From Chaenocephalus aceratus (lineage: Eukaryota > Chordata > Actinopteri > Perciformes > Channichthyidae): a stretch of DNA of 64,000 nt. Positions 1 through 10,337 of this stretch are shown one piece after another. The stretch spans positions 2,364,623 to 2,428,622 of the forward strand of contig CM043807.1 in NCBI GenBank assembly GCA_023974075.1, given 5' to 3'. The stretch's first letter is position 1; every line of letters starts with the position of its first letter. The notes beneath the pieces were generated by a model, which was not told the origin of the DNA, searched no databases, and worked only from the letters and a program-made list of their open reading frames with translations. Made by a program: the position numbers and the translations under genes.

Positions 1-180
1 GGAACTTGAGAGGTGATTCGAGAAGAGACTCAAGAGGGGACCTGAGAAGGAACTTGAGAGGGGACTCGAGAAGAGACTCGAGAGGGGAATTGAGAAGTGT
101 CTTGAAAGGGGGCTCGAGAGGGGACTCGAGAGGTGACTTGAGAGAGGACTCGAGAGGGGACTTGAGAGGGGACTTGTGTC
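1..180. repeat. Purine-rich minisatellite
   Basis: Imperfect tandem repeats built on GAGAGGGGACTCGAGA / GAGAGGGGACTTGAGA, roughly 15-16 bp per unit, fill the first 180 bases. Open frames across it encode Arg/Asp/Ser/Gly-rich repeats and are by-products of the repeat. Confidence 0.85.
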
Positions 181-269
181 GGTCGGTACACCGATAGGAC
201 ACGGGGAGCTGGGTTTGGCCGGAACGCCGACAGGACACGAGGGGCTGGAGTGGGCCGAACCACTGACAT

Positions 270-445
270 GACACAGGGGGCTGGCGTCGGCGGGGGAGCC
301 AGTAATGGAGCCAAAACTGGAGCCAGAAACATGGCAGCAGGGGCCGAAACCGGGGCCGGAACCATGGCTGCTGGGGCCGGAACCATGGCTGCTGGGGCCA
401 GGACTGAGGCTGGAACCATGGCTGCTGGGGCACGGGCTGGAATCC
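270..445. repeat. GC-rich minisatellite
   Basis: Degenerate repeats of about 21 bp based on ATGGCTGCTGGGGCCGGAAC give Ala/Gly-rich translations on one strand and Pro/Ala/Val-rich ones on the other. No sign of a protein-coding gene. Confidence 0.75.
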
Positions 446-559
446 TGGCCCTGCGTCTCCTAGAGGCCCTTTGGAGACACTGTGGACCTCTACCGGGATA
501 GTAGTCGTATCCCAGGAAAGGGTTAGAGGCTTGAGAAAAGTTTCCAGGACTACTGGTAA

Positions 560-645
560 AAAGTTGTAAATCAAATCAAATCAAGTTTTATTTATATAGC
601 ACATTCATAAACGATTTTTGGTCGAGCCAAAGTGCTGTACATATA
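560..645 (-). repeat. LINE/SINE 3' tail (minus orientation)
   Basis: The stretch TTTTATTTATATAGCACATT followed by CAAAGTGCTGTACAT is the reverse complement of the common fish retroposon 3' end (a core near CAGCACTTTGG, then GTGCTATATAAATAAA). Only the tail is present. Confidence 0.6.
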
Positions 646-707
646 ATAAAAATAGCGTACAGTAGAGACACTTTACAGCAAATACAACAGATTGAGGAGG
701 AAGCAGG

Positions 708-1073
708 TTTCAAAAGGAAACAAAAGGCGAGCTTTATTTAACAAAAGCTGAACAAAACAAGAATCCATGAACAGGTACGAGGTAGCATCCAAACAAAAGG
801 TGACTGTGACCAACATGAAGGGGGACATGAACGACAAATAATGAACCAACACTGAACACAGGAAGAGACTAAATACAGGGAGGGGTAATCACGAGACGAG
901 AAACAGCCGGGCAGGGAAGGAGAAACACAAGGGCAACACAATGAACACAATCAGACACACCAGGGAAACTAACAACAGGGAGGAAGACAAGACACAGGGA
1001 GAACAGAATTGCAAAATAAAACCATGACAAGACAGACCAAACAAGACAGTGACATAAAACTAAGATCGTGACA
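708..1073 (-). repeat. Dispersed non-autonomous repeat ending TGTCACGAT
   Basis: Read on the minus strand this starts TGTCACGATC, is pyrimidine-rich, and ends soon after an AATAAA signal (about 735) followed by GCTCGCCTTTTG. Fish genomes carry many such LTR-like or MITE-like repeats. The other boundary is not clear, so the class is left open. Confidence 0.45.
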
Positions 1074-1134
1074 GTCGGGCAAATGCATATTTGATTGCAA
1101 ACTGTTGGGAAGGTAGGGGCTTCCATCTCCAGCT

Positions 1135-1332
1135 GCCATGTTTGCTCCCAGCTGGGAAAACAGAATGGGGTGGTTGTGTTTCAGGTGCAGTTTAAGGTTG
1201 GTCGTATTGCTAGTTTTTGTTGCTACCTTTTTAAAACAAATGCGACACACCGCCCGGCTCATTCAAGTCCGTAGGTTCGCCTCGTTGATTTGGCTTAAAT
1301 CCAAAATATTCACACACCGGAGATGGAGTTAG
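1135..1332 (-). pseudogene. hAT-type BED zinc-finger fragment
   Basis: The minus-strand reading contains VCRICFKK, then a Thr/Ser/Asn-rich linker and HLKHNH: the Cys-x2-Cys ... His-x4-His pattern of a BED finger as found at the N terminus of ZBED/hAT transposases. The part before it (a Tyr-Phe-Gly-Phe segment at about 1290-1330) is in a different frame, so there is a frameshift near 1255-1265. After the finger, similarity ends within about 60 bp where another repeat begins, so the catalytic part is absent. This is a transposase relic, not a host gene. Confidence 0.6.
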
Positions 1333-1498
1333 GTTTTGCAACCAATTGCATTTAACTTAAAATTCCCCTCGAGTAAGTCACACGCTGTCTCCTGATTGTC
1401 TCTATATTATTCATGTGGCTGCTACACTGCTGCACGCAGAGTGTCCTGACCTGGCTGTGTGTGTGAGCCCCTCACGGCGCATCTGGCCTGGTGTAGGT

Positions 1499-1561
1499 AC
1501 CATATGTGTTCGGGGTCCGTTACGCTTACCAATGACGTCAGGCATTGGCTGTACGGCAACC
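1499..1561 (+). repeat. Inverted-repeat arm paired with 2342-2404
   Basis: Contains ACCATATGTGTTCGGGGTCC and later GGCTGTACGGCAA. The reverse complement of 2342-2404 carries the same blocks with a few differences. The pair brackets nested transposon debris. Confidence 0.7.
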
Positions 1562-1596
1562 CAAGAGGACATTTTACACGGCCAAATTCCGAATTG

Positions 1597-2073
1597 ATTG
1601 AAATTCCAGACTCAACGTAAGAGCTTGAGCCTCTTCGGGGGTGCTAACATTTAAACATACACTTCATTCTTTACTTTGTCCGAACCGCTTCAACACGTGT
1701 ATTTCGGTGTATTCACGGCATTCATTTTGTTATTCTACAGTATTGTTGTTTTATAGTTATTTGTTAATGTAACCCAATTTGTGTTCTTTGAAATTGAAAA
1801 GGATATCGCATTGTGTTTGTTACTTTCGTTGCAGTTGTATATGTCTTAAGTGTAATTTGGCTTGGCTTCCCATTTATGGACATGCTTTTATTTTGAAGGA
1901 GAGGTAGCGCTGTTGACAGGAAGTTGTTGTTGCTATGGAAACAACGTGACGGAGATTAACGGAGAAAAGTAATATCTACATATAAAGACGGAGAAAGTAA
2001 ACAATAACGTTTAAGTGTTGGCACCCCCCGAAGAGGCACAAGCTCTTACGTTGATATTGGAGATTTCAATAAA
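1597..2073. repeat. Nested inverted-repeat element
   Basis: The left arm (about 1597-1660, with AACGTAAGAGCTTGAGCCTC) matches the reverse complement of the right arm (about 2010-2073, AACGTAAGAGCTTGTGCCTC) over about 60 bp with several mismatches. The AT-rich interior has no coding potential. Probably a short non-autonomous DNA element inserted in older hAT sequence. Confidence 0.55.
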
Positions 2074-2099
2074 TGAAATAAAAATAAAAAAAACGGGGA

Positions 2100-2172
2100 A
2101 AAAAACAAACAAAACGAATATCCGAATAGTACTCCAACAAACGAATATTCTGATATTTGGGTACAGCCCTAG
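2100..2172. mobile_element. hAT-like terminus
   Basis: The run CGAATATTCTGATATTTGGG followed by TACAGCCCTA is, in reverse complement, TAGGGCTGTACCCAAATATC..., a terminus style seen in vertebrate hAT elements. It lies upstream (minus sense) of the BED finger at 1135-1332 and may be the 5' end of the same relic. Confidence 0.45.
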
Positions 2173-2439
2173 TATGTATAAACTAATACTAGTGACAGTG
2201 ACGTGAGCAGTTATGTGGAGAAAACACCCCAGATGCTTCGCTGTCGTTTCCTGAATGATAACAGGTCGCTTACGGTTGTGACCCGTTATCCCCGGTATAC
2301 CCTAGTCAGCGGCCCTAGTTACACCAATCAGTGTGCGATTACCGTACAGCCAATCACAATGCGTGATGTCATTGGTAAGGGACGGACCCCGAACACATAT
2401 GGTACTGACACCGGCAGCCACAGCACGCCTGGCTAAAAT

Positions 2440-2550
2440 GCTGGTCACATCCTCATGTAAACAGCAATTTATCGAGGTCAGAAAAGTTATCGAGTTCATT
2501 TTTATTTATCGTACGATAAGTCAATTAATTGCTTATCGCGACAGGCCTAC
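2440..2550. mobile_element. Second hAT-like terminus
   Basis: The reverse complement starts AGGCCTGTCGCGATAAGC and continues with a TTATCG/CGATAA-rich subterminal region typical of fish hAT ends. The mate terminus was not found. Confidence 0.45.
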
Positions 2551-2694
2551 CTATAATGCCATTAATGCTAATAAATGCAACTTGTGCTAATTGTGCACAT
2601 TTCATTTAGTCTAGTCCAGGTTATTCTTCAGATGAACACCCAGGTACTTGCAAGATGTTCTCGATGTTCACTGGTGTTGGGGGAGTGTGTTGGC

Positions 2695-2769
2695 GCCGTC
2701 TGAAATCCACCACCAGCTCTATGCTAGTTATGCTAACTAGCATAGAGCTGGTGGTGGATTTCAGACGGC
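2695..2769. repeat. Perfect 36-bp hairpin
   Basis: Two perfectly complementary 36-bp arms (2695-2730 and 2734-2769) flank a 3-nt loop TGC. The arm begins GCCGTCTGAAATCCACC. The arms show no mismatch. Confidence 0.95.
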
Positions 2770-2819
2770 AGTTTCAGACCTGCAGTTTCTATGTGCTGGG
2801 TCCTGTACTATTCTAACAT

Positions 2820-4966
2820 AAAACGTTGGGGAACTGTGCTGGCAAATAGACCATAAAGAGGTTGTAGAGATAGAAACTGTCATTATGGTATAGTTGTGAT
2901 CTGCCAATAAAGCTCCATTTATGTAATGTAATTACTCTCTTTCACTGAATCCTTACAGTGATCATTTGTATTATTATGATAATAACTTATAGCATTAAGA
3001 GTGTAGAGAAGTTACGTAGCCACAAGGCTCAGGGGAGTGATGCTTCATTTCCGTTTCTCCGGGCTCCAAAACAGTCCGTGCTCTTACTGGAGATCTGCCA
3101 GCGTCTAATTAACACACATTCCTCCACTTTTAAAGAACCAGCATGTGCAGTTCTTAAGCCTTCAAGCAGAACCAAACACAACTTAATCAGTGAGAAAAAT
3201 TAGCTAATATTTTAACTGTAATGTTGTGCATTGAGCTGTGAGCCGGTCCCCTCAAATTACGCCTCAGCAGATAATTTTGGACTGTTTGTTAAGGTGGTAT
3301 CCAGACAGCGCGGAGCAGAGAGCCACTCTGAGAGGGCTGATCACAGGGATCAGCGGTGTGGAGCAAAATCGTTTAATCCATCCATGCTCCCTTGATAAAT
3401 TGTACTAAAGTTTTTCCTTGCACCAGTAATCCTACACTTGGTCGGCACCGTCTCCTCTACTCCTATCAAATCCATACCATGGCTGCAGTGTTTAAAAGAA
3501 AACTGAGCTCGCTACAGGGTGACCAGGGGCATTCACCTGCATCCTCCAAAACAAAAATCTGATGCCCCTGAACTCTATATGGGCATTTTAAGACGTGAAA
3601 AGCATTTATGAAAGCTACAGATGTAGCGCTTCGTTTCAGACGCCTACCCGTGCGGGTCCGTGATCGGCACGGGGTGGGCCCCTGCTGAAAAGGAAAACCC
3701 CCCCCGCAGGACTTGAAACGCCCCCTTGATAAATACATTTAATTATAATGAAACCAGCTGCAATGGATCATGGATCCACCAGGGGGAGCCGTGAAAAGCT
3801 GCCACACTGGAACTCATGTGAAATAAACAGCTGATCTACAGGTATCTGATATAGCGGATATTTGTTAAGATCCATATGTCACAGATAGGATCATATTCTG
3901 TGCTAAATAAGAGACATGTAATCATTTACTAAACATCACCATGTTTTTATTTAACAAAATAATGTTTAATTCACGTTGGTGTAAGTACAAAACCATCGCT
4001 ATGTTTTTAGATCAGGAAATGTATCCAGCTCAAACAAACGATGTTCAATCATCATCCTCACAATCATTTAATGTAGGCCTATCATATGTTCGCGAGTTGA
4101 AATGAATGCACTAAATTTAATCCACGTGAGTTTACAACAACACAAATAATCGCTTTGTTTTTATATCACATCCGACCGGAGGAAAATGCAGCGGCTCTCA
4201 CTACCGATCATCCTAATCCCACAGGCAAACAATAGTTTACTGTATTATTAGTGTCTAATATTACTTTTCAACCTCTTGACGGGAAAAAAGGAAGGTGTAA
4301 ATGGTTGAATGATGAATAAACAGTGAGGAGGGGTACATTATGAATACACTAGATATACACAGCAGCCCAGCCTGTGAGCAGTATGAACACCAATGAGCGC
4401 TCAGCTCGAGATACCAGCGAGTCGAGAGAGAGAATGATATCTGCATTTTCTCTTTTGGTTTGATTAGGACACATCCTGGGGATTGTGTTTACAAACATTG
4501 ACCAGACCGTTCACCAGCCCCCACCCCCCATGTTGCCTATGCTGTCCTGTGTTGCGAACTCTTTGTTTAAAATGAATTGGCCATCGGAATGTGTGGAGGA
4601 AGGGTCACATTCCACAGCTCTCCCCCCCCCCCCACTCTGTAGGTTTTTGTTTGCATATTTCTATGCCGTAATTCATACTGGTCCTCTCACGCACATACAT
4701 TCTCCTTACAGTATACATACATAGGCTGTATGAGTCCGTGTATCTACGGACCATTTGTTTTTCTTTATTAAAAAAGTAAACGGAAGAGCGTCTGAGAGGC
4801 GTTTTTGCCCTTTTGCTTTTTACCTTACTAAATGGTCTAATGGTCAGTGGAGCGAGGGGGGGGGGCCCGCGAAACTCGCGGAAGTGATTTCAAAACAAAA
4901 AGCACTCGTTTGCTTGGAACAAAGAAAACGGCCAAGACACACATTGAGTCCAGAAAATGAATGTTA
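2820..4966. other. No recognisable gene
   Basis: About 2.1 kb of unique-looking, AT-leaning sequence with short open frames only. A 90-residue minus frame at 3466-3738 has no motif I recognise. A CCCC-rich run lies at about 4620-4640. Confidence 0.6.
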
Positions 4967-5036
4967 TTAAGGGCTGTAAATATAATAAGCCTGTGTCTAA
5001 AATTGACAACAGGCTTATTATATTTACAGCCCTTAA
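4967..5036. repeat. Perfect 28-bp hairpin with 14-nt loop
   Basis: Arms 4967-4994 and 5009-5036 are perfectly complementary (the arm starts TTAAGGGCTGTAAATATAAT). The loop contains a further GTC/GAC pair, so the stem could extend with a bulge. AT-rich, no open frame. Confidence 0.95.
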
Positions 5037-5079
5037 GATACACTTTTGTGTTTAACAGCTGACCACCATGACATACTTT

Positions 5080-5280
5080 GTTTTAGTAGATTTCGCATGA
5101 GAGCAAAATGTATAAATATGAGCATTCAATTATATGAATATGAGAACAAAATGCATGAATGTGTGAGTGACAATATATGAATGTGTGCATTGAAAAGAAT
5201 ATATGTGTGTAAGAGTGAAAATGTATGTATGTAAAAGGAGAATATATGTGTGTAAGAGTGAAAATATGCTGCATTTTGAA
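5080..5280. repeat. Degenerate ATATATG/GTGTGTAAGAG repeats
   Basis: Loose tandem copies of units such as AATATATGTGTGTAAGAGTG produce His/Tyr/Ser-rich frames on the minus strand that are artefacts of the repeat. Confidence 0.6.
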
Positions 5281-5355
5281 TGTCCGATAGTCCACCATTT
5301 TCACCGGAAATATCAAACATTTAATAAAAGTGAAAAAACAATGAACAAGACTTAA

Positions 5356-5842
5356 AGGTGGGGTAGGTAAGTTTCAGGAACCGGCTCGAGTGCACTCAAA
5401 TTTGAAAGTACGCAGCCGAAAAGAATCCGGCCCTTCCTTCAGACTTCCTTACAGAGCACCTCCTCCAACACACATGAACGCGCACATAACGTCAGCAGAC
5501 TGGTGAAAGTGGCCGGCTGTTGCTGGCCAGTCATTGAAGTACTGCTGCAATGCACGCCCAATGAGGGCACGAGATACATTTGTGCGTGCACGAGATGTAA
5601 GGCTGACAGACAGGGCGGGAATAAAAAGTACAAGTACAAGTAAAAAGTACAACCAATCCGGGCCGGCTAAACGGATTGGTTGTACTTTTTACAGTATTAC
5701 GGCTTCCACAGATGACATTGTTTAATGGATTTTTTGTCAAAGCACTTAAGATATTCATTGCTATCGGGATGTTAAGAGCATTCCATGGAATATAACAAAA
5801 AGTGTATCTCGAGCCGGTTTCTGAAACTTACCTACCCCACCT
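5356..5842. mobile_element. TTAA-flanked MITE, 35-bp TIRs
   Basis: Arms 5356-5390 (AGGTGGGGTAGGTAAGTTTC...) and 5808-5842 are inverted copies with one mismatch. TTAA sits immediately outside both ends (5352-5355 and 5843-5846). A TTAA target duplication is the habit of piggyBac and Kolobok families. At 487 bp with no transposase it is non-autonomous. An internal 21-bp perfect inverted pair (5640-5660 / 5672-5692) adds a second hairpin. A degenerate copy of the same terminus lies at 16281-16309. Confidence 0.85.
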
Positions 5843-5966
5843 TTAACGTATTCATCATAATTAATTATTTCGTATGGATGTAGGATTTTTGACTTTGTTT
5901 AGAGCAGTGATCTTCTACTATATGAACATGTTGGACCCAAAATCACACAAAAAAACAGATTTTGAA

Positions 5967-6375
5967 AAACGAAACAATTTACAAGCGGCCGAGATGGGTT
6001 TCCTCCGCCGGGTGGCTGGTGTCTCCCTTAGAGATAAGGTGAGAAGTTCGGTCATCAGGGAGGGACTCGGAGTTGAGCCGCTCCTCCTTCGCGTCGAAAG
6101 AAGCCAGTTGAGGTGGTTCGGGCACCTAGTTAGGATGCCACCTGGGCGCCTCCCTAGGGAGGTGTTCCAGGCACGTCCAGCTGGGAAGAGACCAAGGGGT
6201 AGACCTAGGACCAGGTGGAGGGATTATATCTCTTCGCTGGCCTGGGAGCGCCTTGGGATCCCCAGTCAGAGCTGGTTGATGTCGCCAGGGAAAAGAAAGT
6301 TTGGGGCTCTCTGCTGGAACTGATACCCCCCGCGACCCGACCACGGATAAGCGGGAGAAGATGGATGGATGGAAA
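5967..6375 (+). pseudogene. Rex3/RTE LINE, 5'-truncated copy (ORF C terminus)
   Basis: Encodes the C-terminal tail of a fish LINE polyprotein: EMGFLRRVAGVS, then WFGHLVRMPPGRLPREVF, then RPRGRPRTRWRDY, ending shortly before a GGATGGATGG tail. Short GATG-type tandem repeats at the 3' end are a hallmark of Rex3 (RTE clade). No endonuclease or RT domain is present, so this is a typical 5'-truncated insertion. It faces the longer copy at 6505-9880 tail to tail; the two form a roughly 390-bp inverted repeat separated by about 130 bp. Confidence 0.75.
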
Positions 6376-6535
6376 CAATTTAAAAGCTGGAAATATATAC
6401 ATGGGATGTCACTATGATAATGTGAAAGTTTGATTGAGGTAGCATGGGATTTCATTCTGATAAGGCAAAAGTGTTATTATAAATATAATACAAATATATA
6501 CACATCCATCCATCCATCCATCCATCTTCTCCCGC

Positions 6536-7992
6536 TTATCCGTGGTCGGGTCGCGGGGGTAGCAGTTCCAGCAGAGAGCCCCAAACTTTCTTTTCCCTGG
6601 CGACATCAACCAGCTCTGACTGGGGGATCCCAAGGCGCTCCCAGGCCAGCGAAGAGATATAATCCCTCCACCTGGTCCTAGGTCTACCCCTTGGTCTCTT
6701 CCCAGCTGGACGTGCCTGGAACACCTCCCTAGGGAGGCGCCCAGGTGGCATCCTAACTAGGTGCCCGAACCACCTCAACTGGCTCCTTTCGACGCGAAGG
6801 AGGAGCGGCTCAACTCCGAGTCCCTCCCTGATGACCGAACTTCTCACCTTATCTCTAAGGGAGACACCAGCCACCCGGCGGAGAAAACCCATCTCGGCCG
6901 CTTGTATCTGCGATCTCGTTCTTTCGGTCATGACCCATCCTTCATGACCAGAGGTGAGGGTAGGAACGAAGATGGCTCGGTAGACAGAGAGCTTTGCCTT
7001 CTGGCTCAGCTCCCTTTTCGTCACAACGGTGCGGTAAAGCGACTGCAGTACCGCTCCCGCTGCTCCGATTCTCCGGCCCATCTCACGCTCCATTGTTCCC
7101 TCACTCGAGAACAAGACCCCGAGATACTTGAACTCCTTCACTTGGGGTAAGGACTCATTCCCTACTTGGAGTGGACAGTCCATCGGTTTCCTGCTGAGAA
7201 CCATGGCCTCAGATTTGGAGGTGCTGATCCTCATCCCAGCCGCTTCACACTCGGTTGCGAACCGATCCAGTGAGTGCTGAAGGTCGCAGACCGATGAAGC
7301 CATTAGAACCACATCATCTGCAAAAAGCAGTGGTGCAATCCTTAGTCCACCAAACTGCAGACCCCCCCCCCCCACGACTACGCCTCGAAATCCGATCCAT
7401 GTAAATTACAAACAGGATTGGTGACAAAGCGCAGCCCTGGCGGAGGCCAACCCTCACCGGAAATGGGTCCGACTTCCTGCCGAGGACCCGGACCCAGCTC
7501 TCGCTTTGGGAGTACAGAGATTGGATGGCCCTGAGTAGAGACCCCCTCACCCCATACTCCCGCAGCACCTCCCACAGTAACTCCCTGGGAACCCGGTCAT
7601 ACGCCTTCTCCAAGTCTACAAAACACATGTAGACCGGATAAGCGTACTCCCAGGCCCCCTCCAGGATCCTTGCGAGAGTAAAAAGCTGATCCGTCGTTCC
7701 ACGACCAGGACGGAATCCGCATTGTTCCTCCTCAATCTGAGGTTTCGACAATCGGCCTGACCCTCCTTTCAAGTACCTTGGAGTAAACTTTCCCGGGGAG
7801 GCTGAGTAGTGTGATGCCTCTGTAATTGGCACACACCCTCTGATCCCCCTTTTTGAACAGGGGGACCACCACCCCGGTCTGCCACTCCTTCGGTACTGTT
7901 TCCGACTTCCACGCAACGTTGATGAGACGTGTCAACCATGACAGTCCCTCAACACCCAGAGCCTTCAGCATTTCCGGGCGGATCTCATCCAC
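6536..7992 (-). pseudogene. Rex3 reverse transcriptase and C-terminal region
   Basis: RT motifs are spread over three frames: early RT with PEMLKALGVEGLSWLTRLIN and VVVPLFKKGD (7992-7732); then QCGFRPGRGTTDQLF, CFVDLEKAYDRVP (motif A) and GLRQGCALSPILFVIYMD (motif B) in 7916-7314; then APLLFADDVVLMA, carrying the catalytic FADD (motif C), in 7375-6536, followed by the Arg-rich C terminus also seen at 5967-6375. Frames change near 7735 and 7370, the latter beside a run of G/C residues. Confidence 0.82.
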
Positions 7993-8124
7993 CCCGGGGC
8001 TTTGCCACTGTGGAGTTGTTTAACGACCTCAGTGACCTCCCACCGGGAGATTGGTGTTGATCCCCCGTCATACTCCAGCTCTGCCTCTAACATAGAGGGC
8101 GGAGTTGTCGGGTTCAGGAGTTCC

Positions 8125-9776
8125 TCAAAGTATTCCTTCCAACGCCCCTAACACTCCATCAGTTGAGGTCAACAACGTCCCATCCTTACTGTACACAGCT
8201 TGGATGGTTCCCTGCTTCCCCCTCCTGAGGTGTCGGACAGTTTTCCAGAACAACTTTGGTGCCGCCCGAAAGTCCTTCTCCATGTCTTCTCCAAACTTCT
8301 CCCACACCCGCTGCTTTGCCTCGGCCACGGATGAGGCTGCTGCCCTTCGGGCCTGTCGGTACCTTGCAACTGCCTCGGGAGTCCCCCGGGATAACAAATC
8401 CCTGAAGGCCTCCTTCTTCAGTCGGACGGCTTCCCTGACCACCGGTGTCCACCAGGAGGTTCGAGGGTTACCGCCCCTTGAGGCACCTAGGACCTTGAGA
8501 CCACAGCTCCCCACCGCGGCTTCGGCAATAGAGGCTTTGAACACCGACCACTCTGGTTCAATGTCCCCAACCTCCACAGGAATGCCCGAAAAGCTCCGCC
8601 GGAGGTGTGAGTTGAAGGCCTCCTGAACTTGGGCCTCCTCCAGACGTTCCCAGTTCACCCGAACTACACGTTTGGGCTTACCAGGTCTATCCAGAGGCTT
8701 CCCCCGCCACTCGACCCAACTCACCACCAGATGGTGATCAGTTGACAACTCCGCCCCTCTCTTTACCCGAGTGTCCAAAACATACGGCCTCAGGTCCGAT
8801 GATACGATAACGAAATCGATCATGGACCTTCTGCCTAGGGTGCTCTGGTACCACGTACACTTATGAGCATCCTTATGTTCGAACATGGTGTTTGTTATGG
8901 CCAATCCATGACTAGCACAGAAGTCCAGTAACAAACCACCACTCCGGTTCAGATCAGGGGGGCCGTTCCTCCCAATCACGCCCCTCCAAGTGTCTCCATC
9001 ATTGCCCACATGTGCGTTGAAGTCTCCCAGCAAGACTAAGGAGTCCCCTTCAGGAGCCCCATACAGGACTCTTTCCAGGGTCTCCAAGAAGGCCGAATAC
9101 TCTGAACTGCTGTTGGGTGCATAAGCACACACAACAGTCAGAGTTTTCCCCCCCATAACCCGCAGGCGTAGGGAGGCGACCCTCTCGTCCACTGGGGTAA
9201 ACTCCAACAACGAAGCACCTAACCGGGGACTTGTGAGTATCCCCACACCCGCCGGCGCCTCACACCTTGAGCAACTCCGGAGAAGAATAGAGTCCAACCC
9301 CTATCCAGAAGTAAGGTTCCAGAGCCGACGCTGTGCGTAGAGGTGAGCCCAACCAGATCCAACTGGTACCGCTCCACCTCCCGCACAAGCTCCGGCTCCT
9401 TCCCCCCCAGAGAGGTGACGTTCCACGTCCCCAAAGCCAGCTTCTGCCGCCCGGGTCTGGTCCGTCGAGACCCTCCGCTTTCACTGCCACCCTTCTGGCA
9501 GCGCACCCGACCCCATCGATGTTTCCCGTAGGTGGTGGGCCCGCGGGACGGAGAAGCGGAGGTGTTGCCCACGTTGCCTTTTCGGGCTGGGCCCGGCCGG
9601 GCTCCGTGGCAAGCCCGGCCACCAGACGCTCGCCGACGAGTCCTCCTTCTGGGCCTGGCTCCAGAAGGGGACCCCGGGCTTCCTCCGGGCCGGGTATCCT
9701 CACTTCTTGTGTCGTCTTTCATGAGGTCTTTTGAACCAATCTTAGTCTGGCCCCTTGCCTGAGACCAATTTGCCAT
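8125..9776 (-). pseudogene. Rex3 endonuclease region
   Basis: Two overlapping minus frames. The upstream one (9776-9219) is Arg/Pro/Gly-rich and then enters LALGTWNVTSLGGKE, the start of an AP-type endonuclease. The second (9297-8125) continues with [34 protein letters not shown] (the catalytic GDFN motif), and later [14 protein letters not shown] (the terminal DH motif). The frame changes near 9290, inside the endonuclease, so the copy is broken. The domain nicks target DNA for target-primed reverse transcription. Confidence 0.8.
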
Positions 9777-9880
9777 GGAGACCCTACCAGGAACACAAGG
9801 TTCCAGACAACACAGCCCCCAGGTTCATCAGGCACACAAACCTCTCTACCACGGTAAGGTGCTGGTTCTTCAGAGAGGAT

Positions 9881-10142
9881 ACATACATATATATAGATAT
9901 ATACACATTATGTACAAAAATCAGTTTTTTCTGTCTTTATCTGTGCCACGCTTCAAAGCGGTTTCTGTCAACTACGACACAGAGGGCAACATCACAGATT
10001 CCTCCTCCTCCAGGTCAAAAAAAAGCTTAAAGCTTGACTCACGTTCAGAGTTCTCTTCATCATAGTTGAATCTTCAAAACTCTAAATCTATCTAACTATA
10101 TCTACATTCTCAATGTTTGTCTGTCACTTTACTTCAATCGCA
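9881..10142. other. Non-coding spacer
   Basis: AT-dinucleotide-rich flank of the LINE 5' end followed by unassigned sequence. Nothing further recognised. Confidence 0.5.
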
Positions 10143-10285
10143 GTCTCCCGCCGCCTCTCTTCGTCTCCCGCCGCCTCTCTTCGTCTCCCGCCGCCTCTCT
10201 TCGTCTCCCGCCGCCTGTCTTCGTCTCTCTTCGTCTCTCTCCATTTCCCGCCGTCTCTCTTCGGTTCCCACCGTCCCTCTTCGTC
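10143..10285. repeat. 20-bp minisatellite
   Basis: Tandem copies of CGTCTCCCGCCGCCTCTCTT, the first four nearly exact and later ones drifting (CGTCTCTCTT, CATTTCCCGC). Confidence 0.9.
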
Positions 10286-10337
10286 TCGTTTCGTATCACT
10301 CCGTTTACCTGATTACCTCACCCCCTCCCTGGTAAAT

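Larger units (their letters stand above)
6505..9880 (-). mobile_element. Rex3/RTE-type LINE, near full length, inactive
   Basis: Minus-strand non-LTR retrotransposon. The 5' leader (about 9760-9880) precedes an apurinic-type endonuclease and then reverse transcriptase. The 3' end is a CATC/GATG tandem tail at about 6505-6525. Order, size (about 3.4 kb) and tail fit Rex3 of the RTE clade. Open frames are interrupted near 9290, 8130-8030, 7735 and 7370, so no single polyprotein can be made. Confidence 0.78.

Noticed and set aside
1499..2404. A single 0.9-kb MITE bounded by the outer inverted arms
   Set aside because: The arms at 1499-1561 and 2342-2404 are similar, but two hAT-type termini and another inverted pair lie between and beside them, so nested debris is the simpler reading.
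2695..2769. microRNA precursor
   Set aside because: The stem is perfectly complementary over 36 bp with a 3-nt loop, unlike normal pre-miRNA with mismatches and a larger loop; kept only as a hairpin.
3466..3738. 90-codon minus-strand frame as a gene
   Set aside because: No recognisable domain, and an ordinary length for chance.
8105..8626. 173-codon plus-strand frame
   Set aside because: Shadow of the Rex3 endonuclease coded on the minus strand.
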